The notes: generated by a model from the letters alone, not told the origin. Counted from the first letter of the stretch, positions 34,575-47,018 are shown. The stretch is 64,000 bases of DNA from Macrotrachela quadricornifera (GCA_022393335.1 JAJEKB010021019.1:1203372-1267371), one strand, 5' to 3'. Program-made: numbers and translations.

Positions 34575-34885
34575 ACTATATCGATCGACATATTAGATGC
34601 ACTGAAGTCCTTATATTTAAAGGAAAAGTTTCATTAATGAGTAGAGATTTAATATGTGATAGTGAAGCATTAATTAATCTACCTAAATGTGGAAAATCAT
34701 TGGATCAATTTACAAATACATTATGCCCATTTCTTGCAACATTTCTTCTTGATAATGATGAAAATTGAAAACAACACCTTTTAGAAAAAAAAATCTTTTT
34801 ATTAAATTAGAAGAAAAACGAGGAAATATTCTTTTATTATATTCTGAATATTCAGATAAATTTCATGATAATATGGAAAATGCAG
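34575..34885 (+). pseudogene. Cytochrome P450-like pseudogene (copy 1)
   Basis: Nearly identical in places to the P450-like gene at 58872-60077 (KVSLMSRDLICDSE and LPKCGK blocks), following the same acceptor (ATTTTAG). The start codon region is mutated (TATGTC to TATATC), about 90 bp coding for the N-terminal hydrophobic segment is missing, the conserved ENWKQR tryptophan codon has become TGA at 34766-34768, and the middle of the gene is deleted so that GGAAATATTCTT jumps to the part corresponding to YSDHPDEFHHN. The heme-binding end is absent. Confidence 0.85.
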
Positions 34886-36199
34886 CTCAGTATTAATTGA
34901 TGTTGATCTGAATTCATAATTAATATTTATCGAATATATGAGAAAAAAACCGAAATATGAATCTGTTAAACTGAAATTTTTATACATAAAATATTTCAAC
35001 TTTTATATCATACAAAGATAAAAATAATGTTTATGATAAAGAATCGCAAGTAGATATTTTTGAAAACGATATTATTTGATAAATAATTAAAAAAATGAAT
35101 TAAAATTATATCAGAATATTTTCTGAATGGATAAAATGATATCGCTTGAAAGGACGGGGCACATAAGAAGTCAAATCGGCCGACAAGACTTTTTTCGGTC
35201 TACCTCTATCGAATCATATATCAAGTGAAAGAACGTATTGAAATTAGCATTTTGGTCCTATTTTAATAAAGATTTCGTTGAATTTCCAAAGGAAATTACT
35301 ATTAACAAAGTAACTCATTTTTTATCATAAATTCAATAATCGACCCCTATCAAATTGGATTCGTTTTTAGAGTAAATTGATTAGAAAAAACTAGTTGTGA
35401 AATTAATTATTTGATAGCTTTTAAATTTGGCATTCAATTCTATGTCTGAATTAACAAGTGATTGCTTGACTTAGTGAGGAGAAGAATTGATATACTTTTA
35501 GACACTATTAATATAGGTACTATATTTACCATCAACTTCTATCTTCCAACAAATATTTTATCGTAAAAATTGAAGCAATCAAAATTCTAATCTTGCTCAT
35601 TTTATAGCACTTTTTAAAAGCTACAAAACTATATTTTATAAAGTCTAAAAAATATGGCCACTATGAAAATTTCTAGTCAAATTGCACTGAGGGTACGATT
35701 TTTTTGTTTTTGACTAGTAATCAGCCTTTTTCTGTTAATAAAGTCTTAGTGTAAATCAAAACTTATATCAGATTTGGAAATAGCATCGAAAACTGATCTA
35801 CTAGAAATGATAAAAAAATGCCGGTAAAAATCGGCCGGTTCGGTTCTAAGTTTGACCCATGCCCACATCATAATACTCAATAGTAGTTTTTAGTATGAGA
35901 TCCCTCATTTTTCCAGTCTGGTAATGTTTTCTGATGAGATTACCAACAAAATTTATGCAACTTTGAATCTATCCGACATAAAAATCTTTATTTTATAATG
36001 GTTTTATGCTTGATATTGAATTGTTTCGTGATTAGTATAGGGATGAAAGATCTATTTGGTTCGAATTTCCATTTTTCAGTCCTATTCGAGTAATGTTCAT
36101 TCGTCGGAAAAAGTCGAATTAAATTTTATAAAAATCTCTTAAATAAAATTAGAAAAACCAATTGTAGTTTCATTCGATTGGAGGATGTACGATTCCAGT
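34886..36199. other. Gene-free spacer
   Basis: Contains two CGGCCG-bearing spots (about 35180 and 35833), one with AATCGGCCGACAAG, possibly remnants of an element. No gene is supported. Confidence 0.35.
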
Positions 36200-39100
36200 C
36201 TATTTAGTCTCTTCGTTTTCTTGATTTTCTTGTGAATATCTTTGACCTACGAAATCCGCTGAAACATTTGTTGTTGTCGTCAATTGCTCTTGCTTGACTT
36301 TCCTTCGACTCGGATTGAGTTCCTCTTGTGTACAAGTGCACTCTTCTTTTGTTTTACGTCCACTTTGTTTGATAGAAAATCGTGAGCATAATGCATCCTT
36401 ATCAAAAAGATATTCCTAAAATCGTAATTCCTAATTATACAATGAACAGAATCACACAAGTATACCTTTAGTGATTCTACATGATATTTTGGTTGTAAAC
36501 AGAACCGCTCTCTTGCGAGAAGAAACACATGAAGAATGCTCACCCATTCTAGATAGATAAAAGCTAACTAATTAACAATTCTTTCTAACGAAAAATACTG
36601 ACTTTGTAAAGACAATGAACCACCTAAATTATGAGTGAGAACAAATGGATCTTCAATGGCAATGGTTCGATGAGACCATCCTTTTTTTGATACGTTTCAA
36701 TGGTTCATATTGTCGGATAGTGACAATATTGTTTTCATAGTCAAATATTTCTGTATAATAGCGTAAAATTTCAATCCATAGCAAACCCGTTGACAATGTA
36801 TTCAATCCATATCCTTTCCAAACTTCCTTCTGAATTGTAAACAATCATTGTAGAAAATAAAGGAGAAAACCAAATACATACAAGATTATTTAAATTGTTA
36901 TAAGAATAAACATCCCGATCATCCCATTTTCGAACCGACCGATAGTTAGTTGATTGATCGTCGTACAGCTAAAATTGAAATTGAACAGAAAAATCATGTT
37001 AGGCTATCAGAACTGTGTACGACCTGTTGCAGAACAGGTACAACAGGTGGTTGAATTTGTTGAAGAAAATGTACCACCATGATTGTATATGCATAGCTTG
37101 ACAATGTTCCGCGTGATGCATCGCTTATTTCATATGTCTAAAATATCAAACTAAGACTTAAATGCTGGAATATGTCGCCTGATTTCTTCTACCTTTGTTA
37201 AAGTCTTTATTATCAAACCGAGTTCACGCACTCGTGGATCAATATCAGAATACATTTTCAGCATCCGAGTATTTTCTAAAGGCTAAATCGATAATAGAAC
37301 TTTTCGTAAGATCATTAATCATTTTGAAAAGTGATGTACTATTTCGAAAATTACGCACCATAAGATTGTTTAGACTAATGTCAACTTTTATATTAAACTG
37401 AGTGTGTATCGATTTAACGATTGGTACCCGAGCATGTCTCACTACTTCAACATTGCCAAACTGCTCTGTTTTCCGTCTCATCATACGTGCTAATTTTTTG
37501 AGTACATTGACGATGTTATTGTTTTTCTAAAAGTCGGTTAAAAATGAATTAATATATATAAATGATTTTATTCGAATACAAACGTTTAATTTCACATCAA
37601 GACAAACATCGAGATCGCTTTGTTGAAGACCGAAACCGCTAAAGAACGAGCCAAATCCATATACATGACAACTGGGATATTGTTTTCGAAATTCAAATTG
37701 GAGATCTTTTAAAATATTTTCGCGGTTTTTAATGTTTTCATGTGTTGGCTTCAATGTCTCTGCAAAATCCAAATAATGATGGCTTTTCTACTTATATAAA
37801 ATATGTCTACCTGTCATTTCTCGAAAAACATATGTCAATGAATCGGACCAGTTTTTCGTGATCTTAGGCAAAGGAGTTACTTTCGGAAAAGGCAGCATAG
37901 GACAGGAAAACTTAGTGTGTTTGTTGCTATAACAAATGACGCAGACTATTGGAGAACCCTTAAACAAATGAATTCAGAATAATGAGTGAACATAAATTCA
38001 TATGGACAATTTTCTACTTTCTCAGCTTCGAAATTTCTTGCATGAAACTCGTGAGTAACATAATCAGAATTATTGAGTGAAATCGCTTCGAGTGATGCTA
38101 ATACATTTTTATCAATGATATAATCGAGTTCAATTGGCTGTGAATGTGTTGCCGTTGTCGAAGGAGCACAAGTCCGAGTATCATCGGTAGGTTTGTTACG
38201 TGTAGAGTCATCATTAGTCTTCTCAACAATTGACAATCGGTTTGATTCAGATACAGACACCAATTTAAAGCCATTAACAATTTGGCACATGTTTTCATTG
38301 ATTCCATGAACCGTAAATAGATAAATGTTAAAATCATCAAATATATGCTATGGGAAAATAGATTATTTAAATGCGAGAAATATTACATAAGTTTTAAACT
38401 CGTTATTATATTTCTATACGATTTCTATTACCTTGTTGTTGGTATTCTTGTGTGAGTATACGCTTTTGATCTTCAGTCAGCTCTTTGCCAGGTATCTCGA
38501 ACGATAGAGATTGTTTGATAATTTCCTGCTTTGAATGATGTATATTATCTGTGACTTGTTTATTTATGATTTTTGGTTCTAATTCATCTGCACTTGAAAC
38601 AAATGTGAATAGATTATTTCGATCCGAAGCCGTCCTATTAACCAACCCGTCGATAATTGTTTCATTAATAACCTGTTCGTTTGGATGGGTTGTATCACAA
38701 GCAATGTTATCATCATATATCTCCTCAACTTGATCTTCGTTGTCCTCTATACTATCAGAGTATGCTTCAGAGTCATTCCGAGATAGTTCGTCCAAATCAT
38801 CTAGCAAATTGTTGCCATACAATTTAAACTTCAGTTCAGGCCATGGATTTAAATCGTTGTCGAATGTGTTTCTGTATGCCTTTCGTATATCATCTTGTGT
38901 GCAGTGGGCATTATCTTTACTTGTGAGTACTAAACGAGTAACTAAAGTTTCACATAATTTTTGCACTTCTCCAACAATCACAAAATTTGTATTGCTATTG
39001 TGAGAGAAGTAGTTCAGTGCCTTTTTCAATGTTCGTCGAAAATATGCGAATGAAAAGCTTGCTTTTATCGTGTAAGCTATATTTCTAGTAGCGTTCGTTG

Positions 39101-39300
39101 GATCTATGAAACACAAAATGAATGAAATATTTTTTAAAAGTCATTGAATTGATTTCACCTGCACAAAACAAAGTCGAAGCCGAACGTTGCTTTTCATTTT
39201 TCAAAATTGGCATTCGAGTTTGTATGCAAACAATGTAGCGATTAAAGTCAAATTTGGTGTTATAGTAACAAAGCAATTCAAGGAAGAGCATTTCTACCAA
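36200..39300 (-). pseudogene. Terminal uridylyltransferase (TUT4/TUT7-like), 11 exons, 5'-truncated and frame-broken
   Basis: TUT4/7 add uridines to RNA 3' ends. Exons read on the minus strand: 39300-39159, 39103-38432, 38347-37811, 37759-37596, 37526-37340, 37275-37193, 37137-37024, 36968-36882, 36829-36603, 36548-36466, 36415-36200; introns are 50-84 bp GT-AG. Order of motifs: end of a first PAP-associated region (FDFNRYIVCIQTR ... DPTNATRNIA), acidic linker, CCHC knuckle C-x2-C-x4-H-x4-C (CVICYSNKHTKFSC, 37880-37935), nucleotidyltransferase GFGS...SDLDVCLD with third Asp in VDISLNN, then DASRGTLSSYAYT and IEDPFVLTHNLGG. This matches TUT4/7 architecture and the catalytic Asp triad is present. 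Problems: one-base shift before the knuckle (about 37950), a shift at a 7-A run (about 36684), a phase mismatch at intron 38348-38431, and abrupt loss of the 5' part at 39300 beside a hAT-like insertion. Assembly errors could explain some but not all. Confidence 0.8.
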
Positions 39301-40698
39301 GACTCGAAACAGGCCACTGTTTTCATGGCCCGACCCGGCCCAATATAGCCCGAAAATTCTCTAGGCCCACCCGACCCAACTTAAGTTTCGCTCAGCCCAG
39401 CCTGGCCCGGGCCCGACAGAATTTTTTTGACACGAACTTTTCCTCTCGACGAAATATGTAGTTCGTTGCGATTATTACAAATGTAATTGTGGTAAAATAT
39501 CCGGTATTATTTTGAGTGTAACTAGCGAAGATTATCGAACTCACAATAAATTTTTTGTGTACGAAAATCAATTACTTTTTGAATGAGGACCAAACATATT
39601 GGGAGGCTATAAAAGTTCACAACACTCATTTTACGTCATGCAATATTTTTTGGTATTAGTTTTTTAATCAAGTTACCTCCAGTGGAAACTTAACCACCTT
39701 TTTTTCTGAATATACATTTGCTTTTCTTCTATTCAGATAGCGAGCTAGCTAGTTGTTAACGATGATTTATGAAAAAGGAAAAATCTTTTATATGTAAAGT
39801 GTAAAAACGAACTTACGAACATTATGTATAGGTATTTGTTTGGCTGAAAGATTTTTCTACCACGCTCTAGCTCACTACATAGTCACACTCAACAAAGATT
39901 TTAACATAAAAAAGTTGAATAAGTTCACAAGAGATTTTCTTATCTTCAGAAAATATTCTAGCCTCTGTAAATTTATTCCTTAATCAAATTAGCACGTTTA
40001 AACAAACAAATTTAAACCTCACACTTTCATATGATGGTTTATTTTTGAAGTAGCGCTCCTATGGTTACTTTTTCCTTAATCAATGTCAATTTTTCAAGAT
40101 GAAGCTTCGCGTGTAGCCGAGAGATACAACTACTTTGAGGAGTTGCTTGGATTTACTGTACTAGTGATTCTTCCTACATACTTCGAAAACAAAAAAAATA
40201 CACTGATGAGTTCTTTATCAACAGCAAAAATTCCTTGAAATCTTGATAGCAGAATACACATCAGTTTTCACGTGCTTCAAATTTATTGACTAGAATAAGA
40301 TTTAAATAAAAGGAATGTAATGACTGACATTTCCAATCATTAGAATGATAAATTTTAATTGATGAAAGTAACCATTGTTACCAGTAAACTTTCAAATGCA
40401 TCGAAATACGCGATCATTTCATCCTTCAAAATGAATCTGATTTATTCTTTGAGTCACAGGACTGACTTTTAAATATAATTTCTATTATAAAATATTTTTG
40501 ACGGTTTCCGATAAATAAAATGAGTATATAATTGAGAAAAAACTTAAAAACCAATACTACGTATCGGGCCGGGCCGGCCCGGAAAAATGAATGGCCCGCC
40601 CGAGCCCGACCTGATAAAAAGGATGGCCCGCCCGGCCCGATAAAATATTTCATTGGGCTGGCTCGGGCATCGTGCCGGGCGGCCTGTTTCGAGCCCTG
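39298..40698. mobile_element. GC-ended hAT-like non-autonomous element interrupting the TUT gene
   Basis: The left end CAAGACTCGAAACAGGCC (39298) and the inverse of the right end, CAGGGCTCGAAACAGGCC (ending 40698), are terminal inverted repeats. Both subterminal regions (to about 39425, and from about 40557) are packed with GGCCCG/CGGGCC words, while the 1.1-kb centre is AT-rich with no transposase. CAGGG-type ends suggest hAT. The 8-bp flanks (ATTTCTAC and TTGTAAAC) agree at only four positions. Long frames at 40426-40738 are products of the GC-rich repeats. Confidence 0.6.
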
Positions 40699-40976
40699 TT
40701 GTAAACTCATCCTCAGCCTCAGCTTTTTAGATGGCTAAGCGTTTTTTTTAACTTGGCACATTTTAATAAGCAAGGTTTTGATATTTGATTTATTACTGAT
40801 TATAATAAACGTGTGGAGTAATGAATTACCGAATTCGTAAAAAGTTGTTATTTATAAAGAAAAATAAAAGCATTAGTGGACATAAAATTGAAGCATGTAC
40901 TGGATTTAATATTTGGTATTAGATTTCGCTTTCAATAGTTTGATGAGTTTTTTATTTTGCTGTTGTTCCTATAGAA

Positions 40977-41210
40977 TTATAACCAGTCCTGTTTCAGATG
41001 GTTAAACGATTGTGTTATATCAAAATAAACAGTTACTGGTTTACCATCTGATGTCACAATAACCATTCGATCATAATATCTTCCATTGTCAGTCACTAGC
41101 GATTGTGCTTTGAACATATGTCCTGGATATTTATTATGCAACCATTTGTATTGCGTTCGAACCGCTGTAAGTACGTCTTTTTCTTCTAGAACGATCATCG
41201 TCATAGGCAT
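40977..41210 (-). CDS. Hypothetical protein, probable last exon
   Basis: From ATG 41210 the frame encodes 77 residues with balanced composition (RTQYKWLHNKYPGHMFKAQS, then GRYYDRMVIVTSDGKPVTVYF, stop after KQDWL). The frame is open upstream to 41240 and TTTTTCTATTATCATAG just before (ending near 41246) looks like a splice acceptor, so this may be the final exon of a gene starting above 41250. The alternating hydrophobic pattern around YDRMVIVTSDGKPVTVYFDI suggests a beta hairpin. I do not recognise the family and no upstream exon could be fixed. Confidence 0.4.
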   Translation of the reverse strand: MPMTMIVLEEKDVLTAVRTQYKWLHNKYPGHMFKAQSLVTDNGRYYDRMVIVTSDGKPVTVYFDITQSFNHLKQDWL

Positions 41211-41249
41211 TAAATCATCTTTGATGTTTTCAGATGTCAAATTACTATG

Positions 41250-42407
41250 ATAATAGAAAAAGCATACAAATTATATTCGACAGACATCCAGTATTTTTAG
41301 CACAGAAAATGAGCACGATAATTTCTTCTATTTCAATTGCCTTTTTGTTTTGGCGAAAAGCGAAAGTGAACATAAACTGAAAACAACTTGACGACCTATT
41401 TTATAGTTCAGGTCTGTTTAACATGCGTTGTCATTTTAAATGGCAATATTCCTATGCTTCCTCGCATTAGCAGATCTCAGGTCTTCTACTGTGTTCTAGC
41501 ACTCAAGTTTTCAATGGACTCTTCTAATATATATGCCATTTTTTTCCATAGGTTATAACTAATCAAATTTTCCAGAAAACCTGATCAGTTTTTTAAAATT
41601 CCAGAATTTTGAAAAGGATTTTGAGACACTATCGCTTTGAAATGATTTCGGTCATTATTTAGTGCAAATGACAGCTCAAAATCCCAAAAATTAAACCATT
41701 ATATGTGAAGACGTTAAGCATTAAACTTTTTGGCGGTGGTGTTGAGAAAATTGTTTGCGATGCATGGGTCAATCTTTCGAATATTCGGGCTCTCAAGTAA
41801 AATAGAAAAGAAGCTTTTTTGATATTATGAAACTTATGGAATATTGAAGCTGCTGCTCCAGAGTGAGAATCGCAGTTATATACAAGAAATAAAAGATTTT
41901 TCTGACAATGAACGAGGTTATACAAAATTGAGTCAACGACTAACATATCAAGTTGTATATATAAAAAATAAAAATGACTTGGTTATTTCTGAAAACTAAT
42001 TAATATTCGGGGTCTTTTATCAATTACTGAATAAAAAAACGCTGATGGGATCTTCGAATCCGGCAGGGTCTTGTATTTTAAGGGCGATGAGGAGTATCAT
42101 TAATAAAGCAAATTTTATTCCTGCTTACCGACAAACAAGTGAGGCATAGCTTTGCATGGGTCTCAAATATCGGGTTAACATGTTGATGATTATCTTCTTA
42201 CTCTCATTTGACGTTATTATATATACGAGTTATAATAAGACAACGTCATTACCTTCACATGCATCTTTAGTTGGGAAAAACTTTCATCGCAATCGTTCGG
42301 TTGATCATATCCGTATCACCGTCTTCCTCTCCCACTGTCATAATATGACAGCAACACCAACATGAAACGAAGGAGAAAATTAAGAAAATGAGTCGAATAC
42401 TTCCGCA
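41250..42407. other. Spacer, nothing firm
   Basis: A minus-strand frame around 41280-41370 (MFTFAFRQNKKAIEIEEI...) could be an upstream exon of the preceding entry but lacks a convincing donor. No other gene. Confidence 0.3.
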
Positions 42408-43218
42408 CTGACGTATGCGCGCACGTCATTTTCGCGCTGTATTCATCCGCGCACGACACTTCCGCGCATTATAATAATACATCAACATATATGCGAAAAA
42501 TAATTTATTTTTGTCTCTTTACGAAATTAATAGTTCTATCGAACTTTGTAAATAACTGATCTGCTCTCATGTTATTAGATTAATTAAACTCGTTAGCTTT
42601 AAATAAAAGAAATATGTTCGATTTCCATATAATCGGATCAACCTAGTGATCATTCAAGTTTATCAAAAACATCGTATGAAAAGAAAAAAATACAGCTGTA
42701 GTATCAATTCAGATGTTTGCTAGGAATAATATTACATACTAATCGAAAAAATACGAAAAAATTGTGAAATCGAATTGAACAGATGGTAAAAGATTTTAAC
42801 GTTATTAAACGTAAAGATCATTTTAAAATTCCTAAATCAGTTTTTTATTTTTTAATATTTGATTCATTACTCATGAACTCTAAATTGTTTTTATTTGTCT
42901 TTTTAAGAAGCATCTGAATTGATACTACAGCTGTATTTTTTTCTTTTCATACGATGTTTTTGATAAACTTGAATGATCACTAGGTTGATCCGATTATATG
43001 AAAATCGAACATATTTCTTTTATTTAAAGCTAACGAGTTTAATTAATCTAATAACATGAGAGCAGATCAGTTATTTACAAAGTTCGATAGAACTATTAAT
43101 TTCGTAAAGAGACAAAAATAAATTATTTTTCGCATATATGTTGATGTATTATTATAATGCGCGGAAGTGTCGTGCGCGGATGAGTACAGCGCGAAAATGA
43201 CGTGCGCGCATACGTCAG
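42408..43218. mobile_element. Foldback element, two 308-bp arms nearly identical
   Basis: The left arm 42408-42715 and right arm 42911-43218 are inverted copies of equal length. Reading them side by side I find only about two differences (for example TATTCATCC against TACTCATCC). The outer 70 bp are CpG-rich (TGCGCGCACGTCA, CGCGCACGACACTTCCGCGC) and the inner parts AT-rich. The 195-bp spacer has no gene. The 77-79-codon minus frames at 43067-43362 read through the right arm and are not genes. Confidence 0.85.
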
Positions 43219-43435
43219 CGCGGACGTGTCGGCGCGAAATAATTCGATATTTACTTCCTCCGAAACTGTAATGAAGAGTGTCGAAAAGCGTTTTACACAC
43301 GTTTCTTCGATAATATTGTGTTCTTTGTTCCTTTTAATTACGAAATATATTTGCTCATTCAAGCAAAACTACTTGCCCCTACTTGGTAGTTTCCATGTGA
43401 GAGGGCTGTGAAATTAGTTACCACAATAAAATATT

Positions 43436-46400
43436 GGTTGAATCCATGAGAACCCATCCACTTTTTGGAAAGGTTTTTTTTCGATTTTTTAAAGTTCAAA
43501 ATGCCGATCTAGTCTAGAAAACACTTTTGATTAAAAAAAAATTAAATACTTCGTATTAAAAATTCCGAGTTTTTGAGCATTTTTTCGGAACACCTATGGT
43601 GTATTTTTATATATAGAGAAAATGTCGAGAAAAAGCGTGGAACTGCTTTAAAATCAATTTTTTCAGAATTTTTTGTTTCTCAAAAATATAAGCGAAGTCT
43701 AGAAACATGTTTTCTGAGAAACATCAGACTAGTCCTATTGAAGGTTTTGAATTCTCACTGATTTCTTCTGAACATAGCAACAGCTATATTTCGTCAACTT
43801 AGATTGTATTCAATTAATTTGAATAGTCATTATGTTCTCTTCGTGGAATACAACAACTTTCATGATACTATCCTAACAGAACGAAATCGTACTAACGAGT
43901 TCGCTCCAATATTTAGAAAGATTTGCTGTCATACCGTCTTCCAAAGTGAGACCACGGAATTGAAAGGAACATTACTATCGAAATGATAGATTTTCCATTT
44001 GTCTTTAAGGACATCTTTAGATGTAGAGTCTTATTCACAAATGCTGTGACTTCACACGAATAAGATTACGAGATGGATCATTGGATATTAGAAAATATGG
44101 ACTACCCACTATTACCTCCTTTTTTTTCAAAATTGTATCTCAATACCAAGGCGAAAAAATTGTGAACATCCGGTAAAGCATGGAATATCTTCATGTGTAC
44201 CAAAAAGAGTAAAGACTGTGTCATCCGAACTATCGAAATTTTTGATCAGTCAATATGATGTGGCTGCCGCCCGAATTTGCTGGTTATGTCCAAGATGTCA
44301 TACATTTGAATCGAAGAAAATGATGACTCATCAATCAAAGCAGTTCAACGACAATGAAAGTTCAAGTGATGATGAATCAATGACACAAGGTTCCCCTGTC
44401 AATGTGGAATTTAATGATCTGAATGAAGAAGAGAAAGAGAATCCTCATATGAACAGTAGTACCATAGCTGAGTCAAATGACGATGGTGAATACCACGTGT
44501 TGATGAAACAACTGATCCTGAATCAATGAATGAAGATAGATGCCATGCTTTCTATGAACTCGTGCACCAAAAAGACAAAGCAATGGGAGAATTATCAAAT
44601 GTGTTCGAATTATTAAAAATCGATCCGATTCCTGGCAGGTTAGCTTGTAAATTTAATTCGAATTTTTTAAAACGAAATTTGTATTTAGATCAGTAGTATT
44701 GCCTATTCGAGCCAAAGTCGATGGAGTGTATAGAAAACTCAATCGGTTATGTGGCATATTAGATGACAAGTCTCAAGTCTCGCACGATCCAAACCCTCAC
44801 GGACTATGATATGTGAGTCAAATGAGTTTTTGGATGGTTTGAAAAAGTTATACAGTGACAGTGATGCTAATGAACAAGTTCGCTTGATGAAAATTGCTCC
44901 CAAAGAGTGGTGTCGACAAAAAATCGAAAAATGATGCGTATTTTATCCTAAGGTCGTTCAATATCTTCACATTTTTTCAAAAAAATGTTACTAAAAATTT
45001 CTTTCACTTATCAGGTTCGCATCAAAGCCAAATCAAGCTCGACGATCGCTCGTTCTTCGAAAAAATGATGGAATTTTAGCTTATCCACAATGTCTACGGG
45101 CAAGTAATCGTCCTTTATCTGACTCAACAATTGATGTGGTGGTGAAGTTATATCGAGAAGAGGTATCAGTCGGGCTTCATCCATTTCCAAACACACCATT
45201 AAAATCACGAGAAGTGAAAACTGCAACATCACATGATACATGCATGTGTATTATTCACGAGAACATGGATCTGTTATTAAAGGTTTGTATCAGTTATTTA
45301 TTAATGCGAATGTAACATAGCCTCATTATAGGATTGGAACAATTACTATCGAAAATGTGCTAATGTAGGTTCTTTCTCGGCTAGTGACAAGGTCAATATG
45401 AAGGATCTGATCACTCAAATGGTTTGCACTGTCTCGAACGAAAAGTGCTTTAATGGTGAATGTGATACTTGTTCAGAAGAAATCATCAGAGATATTCTCA
45501 CTAATAACATTATGTTGGATTTGGATGACGAATGTTCCTGGACTTTATGGAAGAAAGTCAATAATAAGTTTCGATCTTCAGCAGATGTCTGGCTCGGTTG
45601 ACTCTCTATTAACGGAAATTGAAGAAAGATGGTCTTCATTCTTGCTTCATACGCACATTAATCGTGAACAACGTGAATATATCAAACAATTACGCTGTGA
45701 ATCAACGAAAAAGTCCTTCGCTGTAGCTCAGATGACTTTTTCGATGAATTATACACTGATATGTCAGCGTGAAGTTCAACAAGGATATTTCAGTCAGTAC
45801 TAAGTCACCTTATTTACAATTCATCTAACTATTGGAAAAGAACAACGAAACTTAGCAATAATCAGCAATTATATGGAACACAACAATATTCGTACACTGC
45901 ACAAAAAATTCTCGTTCAATTCATCAAGAAAAACTTTCCATTGGTAAAAAAGATCAATTGTGTGAGGTAAGTTTTACTTTTCTTAAATTTGATGTGCTAC
46001 GTCAACTCTCTTTTTTCCTTTAGTGATGGCGCATGTGCCCACTTTAAAAACAATGCTAGTATTTTAAACCTGATTCGTCATAAGATGCACTTCGATTTGG
46101 ACGCTTGCTGGACGTTTACAGCTGCAGGTCATGGTAAAGGTGCTGGTGACGGTATAGGCGCAGCACTAAAATCGTTCGTCAGACGTGCTACACTTTCCAA
46201 AAACATTTCCATATGAAATCCAAAAGACTTCTACAAATTCTCACAAAAACAACAACTTGAAACAGCAAGAAGATGTAACAAAGATATTCCTTGTGTTCAT
46301 ATCTTCTTTCTTGAATCAGATGAAGTGGAAGAAGCGAAAAACAGATTTTTGAAAGCTAGAAGCGAAAAACTTCGAACAACAGGTGAGAAAAGCTTTTGCT

Positions 46401-47018
46401 TTCGTTCCCTTATGTCTGTATTAATTTCGGTACAATACAAGGAATTCGAAGTATGCATGAATTCAAACCGATTAGCAACTCAATGGTTCAATATAGTTTG
46501 ACATCTCGTTCAACAAAGACCAGGACATTTACATTTAAATAAAAATCCTTTTTATGTCTTTTCCAGTCGATCAGATTTTTTAAAATCAGACTTGACGATG
46601 ATACTCAATATTCAAATAGATTGAACAGCTCTCTTAATTACCACCTTATACTAGATTTCTGTAGTCTTAGGTTCATGAATACATAGAAAATGACTCAGCC
46701 TTCAAAACCTTCAATAGAATTGGTCTGATGTTTCACAGGAAACATGTTTTCTAGACTTTGTTTACATTTCTGAAAACCAAAAACTTCCGAAAAAATGCTT
46801 TTAAAGAAGTTCCACACTTTTTCTCGAAATTTTTTCTATATATAACAATACACCACAGGTGTTCCGAGAAAATGATCGAAAACTCGGAATTTTTAATAGA
46901 GAGTATTTAATTTTTTTTAACCAAAAGTGTTTTCTAGTCGAGATCAACATTTTAAACTGAAAAAAATCGAGAAAAAAAACCTTTCCAAAAAGTGGATGGG
47001 TCCTCATGGACTCACCCA
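43436..47018 (+). mobile_element. DNA transposon with about 350-bp terminal inverted repeats
   Basis: The left arm (about 43436-43790, from TTGAATCCATGAGAACCCAT) and right arm (about 46660-47018, ending ATGGGTCCTCATGGACTCA) are inverted, diverged copies. Shared blocks include CCACTTTTTGGAAAGGTTTT, AGTATTTAATTTTTTTT-like tracts, GGAACACCTATGGTGTA and AACATGTTTTCTAGAC-like words. They enclose a 2.8-kb interior that holds one broken, intron-containing plus-strand gene. No clear target duplication; the right flank is a TA repeat. Confidence 0.75.
44030..46420 (+). pseudogene. Broken transposase-like gene (SDG / HGKG-DG motif family)
   Basis: Fragments in order on the plus strand: DGSLDIRKYGLPTI near 44070; a Cys/His cluster CEHPVKHGISSC followed by CWLCPRCHTFE (44161-44310); an acidic linker; a central block (LKSREVKTATSHDTCMCIIHE, 45200-45265); DECSWTLWKKV (45530); SDGACAHFKNNASILNLIRH (46022-46085) and FTAAGHGKGAGDGIGAALKS (46117-46175); then FYKFSQKQQLETARRC. 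Introns are recognisable (45282-45331 and one ending just before 46021 with TTTCCTTTAG; a third near 44639-44690). The SDG...H(F/Y)KN...HGKG..DG.G...K layout is one I have seen in uncharacterised animal repeat-borne proteins and fits a DDE-type nuclease, but I cannot name the superfamily. Several stops and frame changes make this copy dead. Confidence 0.55.

Noticed and set aside
40426..40738. 94- and 68-codon frames rich in Ala, Arg, Gly and Pro
   Set aside because: Low-complexity translation of GGCCCG repeats at the right end of the hAT-like element.
43067..43362. Overlapping 77-79 codon minus-strand frames
   Set aside because: They are products of the right arm of the foldback element; the left arm gives no equivalent.
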